Source: Dyella acidisoli
Lineage (GTDB): Bacteria > Pseudomonadota > Gammaproteobacteria > Xanthomonadales > Rhodanobacteraceae
Length of the DNA: 39,163 nucleotides
NCBI RefSeq assembly: GCF_030160295.1
Contig: NZ_BSOB01000064.1
Location: forward strand, 1-39,163
Direction of reading: 5' to 3'
The notes under the pieces were generated by a model, which saw nothing but the letters and a program-made list of their open reading frames with translations, did no database searches and had not been told where the DNA came from. This document shows positions 25,282 to 33,871 of this stretch, one piece after another; position 1 is the first letter of the stretch, and each line of letters begins with the position of its first letter. The translations under genes and the position numbers were made by a program.

Positions 25282-27644
25282 CGCATCCGATTTATCGGTT
25301 CGATGATTTTTGCCTTAATCCTCTTTCCAGGGAGTTGAGCCGAAATGGTGCCCCCGTCGCACTTGCGGCCAACGGATTCGACTGCCTGGTGTATTTAATC
25401 GAACACCGTGAGCGTGTTGTTGGAAAGGACGAACTGATTGCCGCGGTGTGGGGTCGGTCCGATATCAGCGATAACGTTCTGGCGCAGACTCTCGTGCGGC
25501 TGCGGCGCGCGCTGGGAGACGTTGGCAATGAGCAAGGCTGTATCAAAACCGTGCCACGCGTCGGTTATCGATGGATGCTGGATGTGGCCGTCGAATTCCA
25601 GGCTGATTCCGCCGAATCGTTGATGATCGAACGCCATGATCGAGGCGACCCTGGCACCGTCGAGGTTTCCGATCCGCTGCCCGCAGCGAAACCGAAACGA
25701 CGCTTTTTCGTAGGGGCTTTGCTTTTATTGGTGGCTCTGGGTGGTGTGTATTTGAGTTGGAAGCCTCACCACCACGCGCTGATCCAGCCCGTATTGGATT
25801 TCGATCACAGCAATGCGGCGGTGTTGCCCGCCGAGGTGAATGCTCCGGAAGACTCGAAATGGCTGCGCTTGGGATTGATGGACCTGATTGGCGGTGATTT
25901 GCGTGCAGCGAAGATTCCCGTCGAAAGCAGCCAGGCCGTACTCGATATGCTCAGTCAGACGGATATGGGCAGCAGCTCGAAGTTTGCTGCATTTACCTTG
26001 GTAATCCGTCCGCATGTGACCTTGGACAACAACCTCTGGCATGTCCACCTTGATGCAAGCAGTCCCGATGGCCGCATCTGGCAGGCGGAATCGTCGTCCG
26101 ACAATGTGCTGAAGGCGGCACGCTCAGCGGACACTCGGCTGCTGGCCCAGATGGGCTTTGTCGCAGAACCCGGCAAGCCGACCACCGATGATGCGAAGGA
26201 GGAATATCTCATGCGCATTGACGCGGCAACGTATGCTGGTGCCAGTGAAGTGGTGCGCGAACTGCTCGACAAGGCTCCCTCCACTGTTCGCGAGATGCCC
26301 GAATTCGACTACGCCAAAGCCGTATTCCACTGCAACCAAGGGGAGTTTGAGCTTTGCAAGCAGGGGTTGGCCGATCTATTGCAGCGCTTACCTGCTGACA
26401 AGCAACCGGTATTACGTGGCAGAGTGCTTGCTCAGCAGTATTACGTCTATTTCCGCGAGCACGATTATGCTGGGGGCGAGGCCGCATTGAGCGAAGCGGT
26501 GCAGCTTCTGCAGAAGCAAAAGAACACCACGTATCTGGCGTTCGCTTATGCCCAGCGTGGAGAGATGGAGCTTCTTGACGGAAAACTAGATCAGGCGCAG
26601 TCCGACTTCGGGCTCGCCCGCGTCAACTATGCACTGGATGGCTTTACCGTCGGCGCGCTAGACATGGATGCAGCCATGGCGAGACTTTCCATGCAACGTG
26701 GGCAATATGCGCAAGCGCTTCCGGTGATACAGCGCGCCTACGACGAGTACCAGCGCATGGGCATGCGACAATTTCTTCCCGATTTGCTGCAGGACATGAT
26801 CGTCTCGCAAAGAGCGCTGCTGCGATACGCCGACGAACTGGCTATCACTGAGCGCTACTGGCCATTCGAACAGAAGCATTGGGACATCCCGGAAGAAATC
26901 ACGCGCCACTTGCTGGTGTTCGAGCGAGCGCACGCACTGGCCGACAACGGTCGCACCACCGAGGCAAGCAAGCTGCTGGAGCAGGTGCTTGCGGACATCG
27001 AACACGACCCGAATGGCGAACCGGGCTTGCAGGGTTGCGTCGAAACGTTGCTGGCCAAACTCGCGTTGCAGCGGGGCGATATCCAGGCATCCCAAGCCTG
27101 GATATCCAAAGCCCTCGGAGGACAGTTGCTGGAAAAGGATCCCGACAAGCGGGATTACGCGGACGCGTGGCTGACAAACGTGATGGTGTTGCAACGTGCC
27201 GGCAAGAAGAAGGAACTCCAGGAGGGCATGGCCGCCATGCAGGCATGGGCAGCCAAACAGCCGGCTCAGGACGAATGGATTACCGTTCTGCTTCTGCGTG
27301 CGCAAGCGGCCGTAGCGTGGAGCGAAGGCCGTCATGATCAGGCGTTGGAGCAGCTGAAGCTCGCCATGGACAAGGCGGATGCATGGGGTGTGCCTGAACT
27401 CATCGTCGACGCAGGCCAGGCTTACGCGCGGGCTTTGCTGGCCGCCGGCAAGGTGGAAGAGGCTTCATCTGTCGGCGGCAAGCTTTCGACGTGGAGCCAG
27501 TTGGATTGGCGCGCGGCATGGACGCAGGCGTGCGTGTATCACGCGTTGGGACAGGCACCTTCGTCGGAGCAATACCGGAGCAAAGCGTTGGCGCTTGCGG
27601 GCGATCGCGAACTGCCAACGGATGCTTCAATGTTTATTTACTGA
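25278..27644 (+). CDS. CadC-like membrane-bound regulator with TPR-like region
   Basis: 788 residues. Residues 1-103 are an OmpR/PhoB-type winged helix (FDDFCLNPLSRELSRNG, ELIAAVWGRSDISDNVLAQTLVRLRRALGD, IKTVPRVGYRW). One membrane segment follows at about 139-158 (RRFFVGALLLLVALGGVYLSW), so the DNA-binding domain is cytoplasmic and the remaining 630 residues periplasmic. That part is helical with repeated pairs (about 310-780) resembling TPR repeats. Such regulators bind DNA from the membrane after sensing a periplasmic signal. Targets are unknown; the overlapping upstream gene is the obvious candidate partner. Confidence 0.85.
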   Translation: MTHPIYRFDDFCLNPLSRELSRNGAPVALAANGFDCLVYLIEHRERVVGKDELIAAVWGRSDISDNVLAQTLVRLRRALGDVGNEQGCIKTVPRVGYRWMLDVAVEFQADSAESLMIERHDRGDPGTVEVSDPLPAAKPKRRFFVGALLLLVALGGVYLSWKPHHHALIQPVLDFDHSNAAVLPAEVNAPEDSKWLRLGLMDLIGGDLRAAKIPVESSQAVLDMLSQTDMGSSSKFAAFTLVIRPHVTLDNNLWHVHLDASSPDGRIWQAESSSDNVLKAARSADTRLLAQMGFVAEPGKPTTDDAKEEYLMRIDAATYAGASEVVRELLDKAPSTVREMPEFDYAKAVFHCNQGEFELCKQGLADLLQRLPADKQPVLRGRVLAQQYYVYFREHDYAGGEAALSEAVQLLQKQKNTTYLAFAYAQRGEMELLDGKLDQAQSDFGLARVNYALDGFTVGALDMDAAMARLSMQRGQYAQALPVIQRAYDEYQRMGMRQFLPDLLQDMIVSQRALLRYADELAITERYWPFEQKHWDIPEEITRHLLVFERAHALADNGRTTEASKLLEQVLADIEHDPNGEPGLQGCVETLLAKLALQRGDIQASQAWISKALGGQLLEKDPDKRDYADAWLTNVMVLQRAGKKKELQEGMAAMQAWAAKQPAQDEWITVLLLRAQAAVAWSEGRHDQALEQLKLAMDKADAWGVPELIVDAGQAYARALLAAGKVEEASSVGGKLSTWSQLDWRAAWTQACVYHALGQAPSSEQYRSKALALAGDRELPTDASMFIY

Positions 27645-27656
27645 GATTTTCAGTCT

Positions 27657-27730
27657 CAGGTTGGAGTGCAAACCCCAACATTCCCGCGCGCACATAGCAT
27701 CCCGATGTTGGGCTTTGCACCCCAACCTAC
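27657..27730. repeat. GTAG-type REP between convergent genes
   Basis: Left arm decayed (CAGGTTGGAGTGCAAACCCC), right arm intact (GGCTTTGCACCCCAACCTAC). The minus-strand GTAG at 27727-27730 contains the TAG stop of the chromate transporter gene. Confidence 0.8.
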
Positions 27731-28956
27731 GCACCAATGAAAAGTCGTGTCATCGACGCGACGACGCACCACGCTACGACGGACAATGCGGACCGCCGTG
27801 CGGCGACCAGCAACGTAAAGCCTACTAAAGCAATCGCGAAATCTTTCCCATCATGCACGGCGCTGATCCACACTGGGTCATAAAGCGCATAAGCCAGCAG
27901 CCCGACCACCGCAGCATTCACGCCAGCCAACATTCGGGCCGCTTGATCACGAGACGCTAGTGCGCGCCAGAAAGGCAAAGCCCCTGACACCATGAGCAGT
28001 CCGGGCAGAAAAATGGCCAGCAGACTGACCAATGCTCCCAGCGCAGCACCATGTCCGCCCTGGTATTGCTCGCCCAAGAAGGCCGCCAAGGTAAACATCG
28101 GGCCGGGTACGGCTTGCGCCGCGCCGTAGCCGGTCAGGAACGTATCGTCACTCACCCAGCCGGGTGCGACGACCGCCTGTTTGAGCAAGGGCAGTACGAC
28201 GTGGCCTCCGCCAAACACCAGGGCGCCGGTGCGATAGAACGCGCTTGCCATGCGCGCCAAGGGTGGCAGTCCTGACGCGAAGATCAAGGCAAACAAGAGC
28301 AGTGCTGCATAAGTACCTATCAGTATCAGCCCTGTTCGTTGCCCATAGTGCAAAGGAAAGATTTCGCCTTGCCGCGAGGTGATTTTTTTGCATAACAGCG
28401 GACCCAATGTTGCGCCGCCTGCAACCACCGCAAGTTGCACCGCTGAACCGGAGCTCATCGCGATCAGGCCTGCAGCGACCGCTGCTATCAGTGCACGCGG
28501 TGCATCCGGGGTGAGCGTGCGGGTCATCGCAAGAACACCTTGGGCAACGACAGCAACCGCTACCAGTTTCAATCCATGAATCACGCTTTGGCCCCACGCC
28601 CCGGTAAGAAAGTGGCTGAGCGTGCCGAACGCAAACAGCAAAACTGCGGAGGGCAGGGTGAACGCGATAAAGGCTGCGATCGCGCCCAACCAGCCGGCAC
28701 GGAGCAGGCCGATTGAGAAACCAAGCTGGCTGCTGGCCGGGCCCGGTAGAAACTGGCATAACGCGAGCAGTTGCCCGAAGTGTTCTTCGTCCAACCAGCG
28801 CCGCCGTTCCACAAACTCCCGATGGAAATAACCCAAGTGAGCGATGGGGCCACCAAACGAGGTCAGGCCGAGTTTGAGGAACGCCGCACCTACTTCCCAC
28901 GGATTACCTTGGGAAGCGGTCAATGATTGGGATGGTGACGCTGATGCAGATGTCAT
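27727..28956 (-). CDS. chrA: ChrA-type chromate transporter
   Basis: 409 residues with two homologous CHR halves. The first contains FLKLGLTSFGGPIAHLGYFHREFVERRRWL and LPGPASSQLGFSIGLL, the second FYRTGALVFGGGHVVLPLL and AAQAVPGPMFTLAAFLGE; both FGG/PGP motif pairs are intact. It should export chromate through the inner membrane. The ATG at 28956 overlaps the stop of the multicopper oxidase (ATGA), so translation is coupled; an in-frame GTG at 28962 is possible. The stop codon is provided by a REP. Confidence 0.92.
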   Translation of the reverse strand: MTSASASPSQSLTASQGNPWEVGAAFLKLGLTSFGGPIAHLGYFHREFVERRRWLDEEHFGQLLALCQFLPGPASSQLGFSIGLLRAGWLGAIAAFIAFTLPSAVLLFAFGTLSHFLTGAWGQSVIHGLKLVAVAVVAQGVLAMTRTLTPDAPRALIAAVAAGLIAMSSGSAVQLAVVAGGATLGPLLCKKITSRQGEIFPLHYGQRTGLILIGTYAALLLFALIFASGLPPLARMASAFYRTGALVFGGGHVVLPLLKQAVVAPGWVSDDTFLTGYGAAQAVPGPMFTLAAFLGEQYQGGHGAALGALVSLLAIFLPGLLMVSGALPFWRALASRDQAARMLAGVNAAVVGLLAYALYDPVWISAVHDGKDFAIALVGFTLLVAARRSALSVVAWCVVASMTRLFIGA

Positions 28957-30437
28957 GCGCACTCAAACAACGCCATGAAACCGAAATCCATATGCAACTG
29001 CATATGACAGTGGAAGAGCGACAGCCCGCGCTGATCAGCCGTGAAATCGATATCCATGCTCTGATAACCGCCGAGCATCGCCACGTCCTTGATCACACCG
29101 CCGGTGGGCTGACCGGCAATGCGGGTGATTTCGAAACTGTGTCGATGCAGATGCATCGGATGAATATCGTCACTGGCATTATGCATACGCAGTCGGTAGC
29201 GCTTGCCGTGTTGCAGATGAAACATCGGTTTCATGGCTTTCATGTCGAAGGCTACGCCGTTGATGGTCCATCGGTTGAAGCCATGATCTGCGGCGTTCTG
29301 TTTGGCGAACGTCATCTCGATGATCTCGTCCGGGGTGGCTGGTTTAGCATTCGTTAGCGCAAAGCGCCGATAATCCCAGGCGAATGGTGGCGGCTTGATC
29401 CATTGCGGCTTGCCGCGATGGCCCGCGTATTCGACCACGACGCCCATGCCATGGCCGCGATCATCATCGTCGAGATCACCCAGTATCCATGTGCCAGGAT
29501 GCTTCATGTCGACGATGGCGCTGATGCGTTCGGCAGTGCCGACCCAGAGTACCGGCACCTCGGCCGGGTGGGGCACAGGGTTTCCATCCAGCGCAACCAC
29601 CTTGAAGGTATGACCAGGCAACGCGAGGCTGCGTATCTCCGTGGCGCTGCCGTTGAGCACGTGGAACAGCACTCGCTCGCCGGGCTTGACGCGAATCGGC
29701 TCGCCGGACCCGAGCATGCGGCCATTGATGGCAAAGGCCTGATAGCCCACCTCGTAGCCCTTGGCTTGGCCGCTTGCCAGTGACGCCTTCATCGCCGACT
29801 CGCCGCTTTCTTCCAGCGCATGCTCGCGATCAGCGGGACGAAGAAAATCCATGGCCATATCGCCGCCCTTGCTGAAGAAAGGGTCGAACTCCTTGAGGGT
29901 CAAAAAAACTTCGCGATCGTAGCTGCCCGGTTCGCGGCGAGGTTCGACGTAAACCGGCCCGACCAGACCGCTGTACTGACCCACGCTCAGATCGCTGCCA
30001 GCCACGACATGTGTGTGATAGAAGCGGAATCCCGATGGGCCAGGCACGAACGACAGGCGGCGCATGCCGTGCGGTTGAATGTAGGGCGTGCCTTCTTCGG
30101 TCGCGCCATCAACATCCACCGGAACAAATTGCCCGTGCCAGTGCAATTGCTCGGGAATATCCGTGTCGTTGTAGACATCGACCACGACACGCTGCCCTTC
30201 TTTGAGGCGAATCAATGGCCCGGGAAATTGGCCGTTGTACGTTGTCGTGGACACGATATGGTCGGGGGCCAGCTCCACCAGGCTGCGCGCGATGCGCAGC
30301 GTGTAATCAGCCTTGCCCGGTGGTGCAATGGTTGACATGGCTGCCTGGGCGTCGGCCGTACGCGTCCAGGTGGGCAAACCTCCCGCCAAAGCGGCGAAAC
30401 CACCAAGTTTCAGGAATTCGCGTCGGTCGATCGACAT
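28953..30437 (-). CDS. Tat-exported multicopper oxidase
   Basis: 494 residues. Twin-arginine signal DRREFLKLGGFAALAGG (RRxFLK). Three cupredoxin domains with all copper motifs: HWHG (99-102), HTH (141-143), HPMHLH (426-431) and HCHMQLH (476-482). The residue ten positions after the type 1 Cys477, where CueO has the axial Met, is Phe487. It oxidises a metal ion or phenolic substrate with reduction of oxygen to water in the periplasm. It is coupled to chrA; no copper regulator or CopB is seen nearby. Confidence 0.92.
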   Translation of the reverse strand: MSIDRREFLKLGGFAALAGGLPTWTRTADAQAAMSTIAPPGKADYTLRIARSLVELAPDHIVSTTTYNGQFPGPLIRLKEGQRVVVDVYNDTDIPEQLHWHGQFVPVDVDGATEEGTPYIQPHGMRRLSFVPGPSGFRFYHTHVVAGSDLSVGQYSGLVGPVYVEPRREPGSYDREVFLTLKEFDPFFSKGGDMAMDFLRPADREHALEESGESAMKASLASGQAKGYEVGYQAFAINGRMLGSGEPIRVKPGERVLFHVLNGSATEIRSLALPGHTFKVVALDGNPVPHPAEVPVLWVGTAERISAIVDMKHPGTWILGDLDDDDRGHGMGVVVEYAGHRGKPQWIKPPPFAWDYRRFALTNAKPATPDEIIEMTFAKQNAADHGFNRWTINGVAFDMKAMKPMFHLQHGKRYRLRMHNASDDIHPMHLHRHSFEITRIAGQPTGGVIKDVAMLGGYQSMDIDFTADQRGLSLFHCHMQLHMDFGFMALFECA

Positions 30438-30649
30438 GAGGCGCTCTCAGAGATTGATGGAGATCAAAGCGGGGTCACTGGTCCATGTCACAAAGCATAG
30501 GGTACAGCTGAGTGGCGCCACCGTGATCAGGCGGGGTGGCGTGTCATATGGGAGGGGCCAGGGTTGCGGCAACGTTGCTGACGGTAGGACGAAGCTCTAC
30601 AGTGTCGAAAAGGCTTGTCGGTAATTTCCCTTCGCAACGAGGTGAAGGC
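30438..30649. promoter_or_regulatory. Divergent promoter region, oxidase and pilU
   Basis: About 210 bp between divergent genes. No clear operator or CueR-type palindrome was recognised. The pilU ribosome-binding site GAGGTGAAGG lies at 30639-30648. Confidence 0.4.
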
Positions 30650-31780
30650 ATGGATATTTCCGATCTGCTTGCCAGCATGGCAGCGCAGCGCGCTTCCGAT
30701 CTTTACCTGAGTCACGGCGCGCCGCCGTTGATGGTGGTTGCGGGTGTGCCGCGCTACGTCGGCGACGCGCCACTCACGCCGATCAACACACATGAGATCG
30801 CCTATTCGCTGCTGAGCGACCGTCAGCAGAAGGAATTCGAGTCCACGCTGGAGATGAACCTCGGTATCGCACCGGCGGGCATCGGCCGCTTTCGCGTGAA
30901 CGTGTATCGGCAGCGCGGTGAGGTGGCGATTGCGATTCGCTACATCACCACCGAAATTCCGGACCTCGATACGCTTCGCTTGCCATCCCGATTGCGCGAC
31001 CTGGTGATGTTGCCGCGCGGGCTAGTGCTGGTGGTGGGGGCGACCGGCTCGGGCAAATCGACGACGCTGGCTTCCATGCTCGACTATCGCAACAGTAATC
31101 GCGGCGGACACATTCTCACCATCGAAGACCCCATCGAATATCTGCATCAGCATCGCAAATCGGTTATCGACCAGCGCGAAGTGGGCATCGATACACTGAG
31201 CTACGCCAATGCATTGCGCAATGCCATGCGTGAAGCGCCGCACGTGATCATGATCGGCGAAATTCGTGATCGGGAAACCATGCAGCAAGCGATCTCCTAC
31301 GCCGAGACAGGTCATTTGTGTCTTTCGACACTGCATGCCAATAACGCCAACCAGACACTCGATCGCATTCTCAATTTCTTTCCCGATACCGCACGGCATC
31401 AGTTGCTAATCGATCTGTCTCTCAATCTCAAGGCAGTCGTTTCACAGCGGCTATTGCATGCCGTCGATGGCACCCGTGTTCCCGCAGTGGAGTTGCTGTT
31501 GGGCACCGCATATATTTCCGATCTGATCGAGAAGGGCGAGATTGCAACGATTCGCGACGCCATGAAACAGAGCAGCGAGGTCGGCATGCAAACCTTCGAC
31601 CAGGCGCTCTACGCGCTTTATGCAGCCGGCACGATCAGCTATGCCGAGGCCATCGAACACGCCGACTCCCGCACGGATCTCGCCCTTCAGGTTCGCCTGC
31701 AAGGGCCCGCGCCAAAAGAAAGTGCGTCCAGCGTGGTCGAAGGCGTGGATCTTCCGCTGTCCCTGAAATTGGGACGCTGA
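30650..31780 (+). CDS. pilU: PilU-like type IV pilus retraction ATPase
   Basis: 376 residues from the ATG at 30650 (MDISDLLASMAAQRASDLYL). The PAS-like N-domain ends at about 100. Walker A GATGSGKST is at 130-138, then the Asp-box TIEDPIEYLH, Walker B APHVIMIGEIRDRETM and the His-box TGHLCLSTLHANNANQ. The IEYLHQH and IDQREVG motifs and the length place it closer to PilU than PilT. It powers retraction together with PilT in the cytoplasm. The gene is isolated here, without pilT. Confidence 0.9.
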   Translation: MDISDLLASMAAQRASDLYLSHGAPPLMVVAGVPRYVGDAPLTPINTHEIAYSLLSDRQQKEFESTLEMNLGIAPAGIGRFRVNVYRQRGEVAIAIRYITTEIPDLDTLRLPSRLRDLVMLPRGLVLVVGATGSGKSTTLASMLDYRNSNRGGHILTIEDPIEYLHQHRKSVIDQREVGIDTLSYANALRNAMREAPHVIMIGEIRDRETMQQAISYAETGHLCLSTLHANNANQTLDRILNFFPDTARHQLLIDLSLNLKAVVSQRLLHAVDGTRVPAVELLLGTAYISDLIEKGEIATIRDAMKQSSEVGMQTFDQALYALYAAGTISYAEAIEHADSRTDLALQVRLQGPAPKESASSVVEGVDLPLSLKLGR

Positions 31781-31951
31781 ACAGTATGCGTGGCCTGTGA
31801 TGTACAGGCAGGTACAAAGGCAGGATGGCAGAGAGGTATTGAACGCTCTCGTAAAAGCTGCACGCGCAGATTGGCAGTCTTTGTCAGGTTTGGGATAGGG
31901 TGAGTTGTACGGATGCCCATCGAATTCTTTCATGCACGAGTACAGAAGCCA

Positions 31952-33046
31952 TCAAAGCGCTTCCTTCGCGACTTGATGTCCTATATCGCGGCGTACGCTG
32001 CCTAGCCCGTGGTACTCGTCGCTTTCAAAATAGTCCTTCAATTTGACGTCGACGCTGCCGTTGATGCCGTAATCCGTGCTGCCGGCGCTTAGCATGGCGG
32101 TCATGGCGCGCAGGATTTGCAGCTCGGGCATCAGCTCTTCCACAAAGAGGAACTGACCGGCCTGGTTGACCTCCAGAAAGTAGACCTCGCCCTCCGGGTC
32201 GACGACCAGATCTATGCAGCCGAAGACAATGCCAAGGCGTTGCATCACATTGCGTAGCTTGGCTTCCAGCGAGGCGCTTACGTCGAATAGTTCGATCTGC
32301 ATGTCCTGATCATGGGAATGCGGGCGCCAGTCGAAGTAGGCGCTGCCGGATGCCTTTCTCATTTGGATGGCAAAGATGTGGCAGCCGATGATGGTTACAC
32401 GAACGTCGTAGGACTTTTCGATGTAGCGCTGGTAGATGCCAGGGCTCATCGCGATGGCTTGCTCGGGAAGGTCGGTGGCTGCATCCAGCATCACCGCGCT
32501 CATTTGATACGTGATTCCTTTGCTGCTGTTGTCCCAGCTTTGCGGATAAAACGTTTTGAAAACGACTCTTCCCCAGCGATCGATCAGCTTTGCTACATCG
32601 GTCGCACGATTGCCAAAGATCGTGTCGGGTATAAGCAGCCCGGCTGCGCGCGCTGCTTGCAGTTGCAAGAGCTTGCTTTCGGCATAGTCCGCGGCACGGG
32701 GACGGTTAACCCACAAGGTGTTGAGCAAGTCGTCTGCGGCGTCGAATACACTTTTCTGAAAATACTTCCACTGACCTTCGATGAAGCTGCGATCTGCCTC
32801 CAGGCAGGGGCCGGCTTCGGGCAGGCGTGGGCGGCGGTACCAAATGGATCGGATTTGCGTGCTATCGATGTGATCTATGGAGACATGATCTTCTGCGTCG
32901 TCGACATGAATGGAGAGGCGTGTTGTTGCGTCGACACGAAAGGAGGGGTTGAGCCGATAAGGCACACCGTTGCGCCGCAGCGCCCAGGCGACAGCGGAAG
33001 CGTGTGGATCATAGTCCAAGGAAAAAATGAGGACAAAAGCGTTCAC
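31952..33046 (-). CDS. Graspetide-type ATP-grasp ligase (omega-ester forming)
   Basis: 364 residues with a GTG start at 33046 preceded by GGGAG. IWYRRPRLP (68-76) and FLEVNQAGQFLFVEE (290-304) are the hallmarks of the MvdC/MvdD-like ATP-grasp ligases that cyclise microviridins and marinostatins; RimK-type ligases have a different C-terminal motif. CIDLVVDPEGEVYFLEVN holds the Mg/ATP ligands Glu292 and Asn294, and VVFKTFYPQ the ATP-binding Lys. The enzyme activates side-chain carboxylates of a precursor peptide with ATP and joins them to Ser/Thr hydroxyls. The candidate precursor gene lies 103 bp upstream on the same strand. Only one ligase is present, so esters but no lactam are expected. Confidence 0.85.
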   Translation of the reverse strand: MNAFVLIFSLDYDPHASAVAWALRRNGVPYRLNPSFRVDATTRLSIHVDDAEDHVSIDHIDSTQIRSIWYRRPRLPEAGPCLEADRSFIEGQWKYFQKSVFDAADDLLNTLWVNRPRAADYAESKLLQLQAARAAGLLIPDTIFGNRATDVAKLIDRWGRVVFKTFYPQSWDNSSKGITYQMSAVMLDAATDLPEQAIAMSPGIYQRYIEKSYDVRVTIIGCHIFAIQMRKASGSAYFDWRPHSHDQDMQIELFDVSASLEAKLRNVMQRLGIVFGCIDLVVDPEGEVYFLEVNQAGQFLFVEELMPELQILRAMTAMLSAGSTDYGINGSVDVKLKDYFESDEYHGLGSVRRDIGHQVAKEAL

Positions 33047-33064
33047 AGCGGCTCCCGGTGTTGT

Positions 33065-33106
33065 TGCATAAAACCGCCACGGTGAACCGTGGCGGCCTGT
33101 TATGCA
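33065..33106 (-). terminator. Intercistronic hairpin between precursor and ligase genes
   Basis: A 9-bp perfect stem CCGCCACGG/CCGTGGCGG with loop TGAA (33074-33095), extended by an outer TGCATAA/TTATGCA pair (33065-33071, 33100-33106). It has no T-run. It probably weakens transcription into the ligase gene or protects the 3' end of the precursor mRNA, giving more peptide than enzyme, as is common in RiPP operons. Confidence 0.65.
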
Positions 33107-33149
33107 GCGAACTGCAAAAGCAGTTCGAGATAACTGGATAACCGGCTGC

Positions 33150-33302
33150 TCAGCCGAGATCCGGCCAGTCGGTCGGTAGGTGTCCCGAACGGACAGTGTT
33201 TAAAAGCCCGTTCTTCGTCATCGAATCCACATCTTCGGTGCGCATTTCACTGGCCATCATGCGTGCAAAGGGACGTACGATCTCGACGTTTTCGTTATTC
33301 AT
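33150..33302 (-). CDS. Graspetide precursor peptide (microviridin/marinostatin-like)
   Basis: A 50-residue peptide starting MNNENVEIVRPFARMMASEM, with GGAGG nine bases before the ATG. The leader contains RPFARMM, resembling the PFFARFL recognition helix of microviridin precursors. The C-terminus SGHLPTDWPDLG aligns without gaps to the microviridin core TLKYPSDWEEY: Ser39 for Thr, His41 for Lys, Pro43 identical, Thr44 for Ser, Asp45-Trp46 identical, Asp48 acidic. This predicts an ester Ser39-Asp45 and a second ester from Thr44, most likely to Asp48. The lactam Lys is missing, as in marinostatins. Such peptides are protease inhibitors. Too short for most gene finders. Confidence 0.75.
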   Translation of the reverse strand: MNNENVEIVRPFARMMASEMRTEDVDSMTKNGLLNTVRSGHLPTDWPDLG

Positions 33303-33568
33303 GGGGAATAACCTCCAGTTTGCATTGATGACAAGCGGTCATCACGCTTCCTGCTGTGCAAGAAACTGTTTGATAGCAAGGGCTTTCCGGGCAAAGGTAG
33401 GGTTGCCCCGGTGTAGTCGCTTTTGCGAGGGTTTTGTTGACTGACCGACTGTTCCATGTTCGAGCGCTTGTAGTGGTCCCTCACGTGGAGAACGGCTTGC
33501 GGCTCTCCAGTTGGTTTGGTCAAACAAATGCTTCCTAGGGATCTTTGCGCTGATTATGTGAGAGTCAT

Positions 33569-33645
33569 GTGAAAATGATCTTCACGTTCTTGCGTTTTTT
33601 TGCCCATCACTTCGGTAAAAAAATGCGTTCACGTTGATGCGTTTT
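33569..33645. promoter_or_regulatory. Candidate operator with direct repeats upstream of the graspetide genes
   Basis: GTGAA-N7-TTCAC dyad at 33569-33585, and two copies of TTCACGTTnnTGCGTTTT at 33581-33598 and 33628-33645 (47 bp apart). A minus-strand CATAAT close to the dyad could be a -10 box, but the -35 is poor, as expected for an activated promoter. Confidence 0.45.
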
Positions 33646-33871
33646 CAGGGTGAGTCGTTGGCGACGCCGAGCTGCCAAGAACAGCGAAGCTGGTCAATCT
33701 GAGGTGATTAATTAGCTAGTTGCGTGGCGATACGCGTGGCTGAATTTTTTTCGCTGGTATGCGTTTTTTGGCAGTTTTGGAAATTATGTAGATCCCGCTG
33801 CCATAGGGGGAGCGATTTATCCATGCATGGAAGACGATCAGCAAACACGCATGCCGCGATGATGGGGAAAA

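Noticed and set aside
33299-33457. 52-residue minus-strand frame (MEQSVSQQNPRKSD...) whose stop overlaps the precursor start by ATGA
   Set aside because: No ribosome-binding site, no family features, and the precursor has its own strong site. It could still be a leader peptide but support is too weak.
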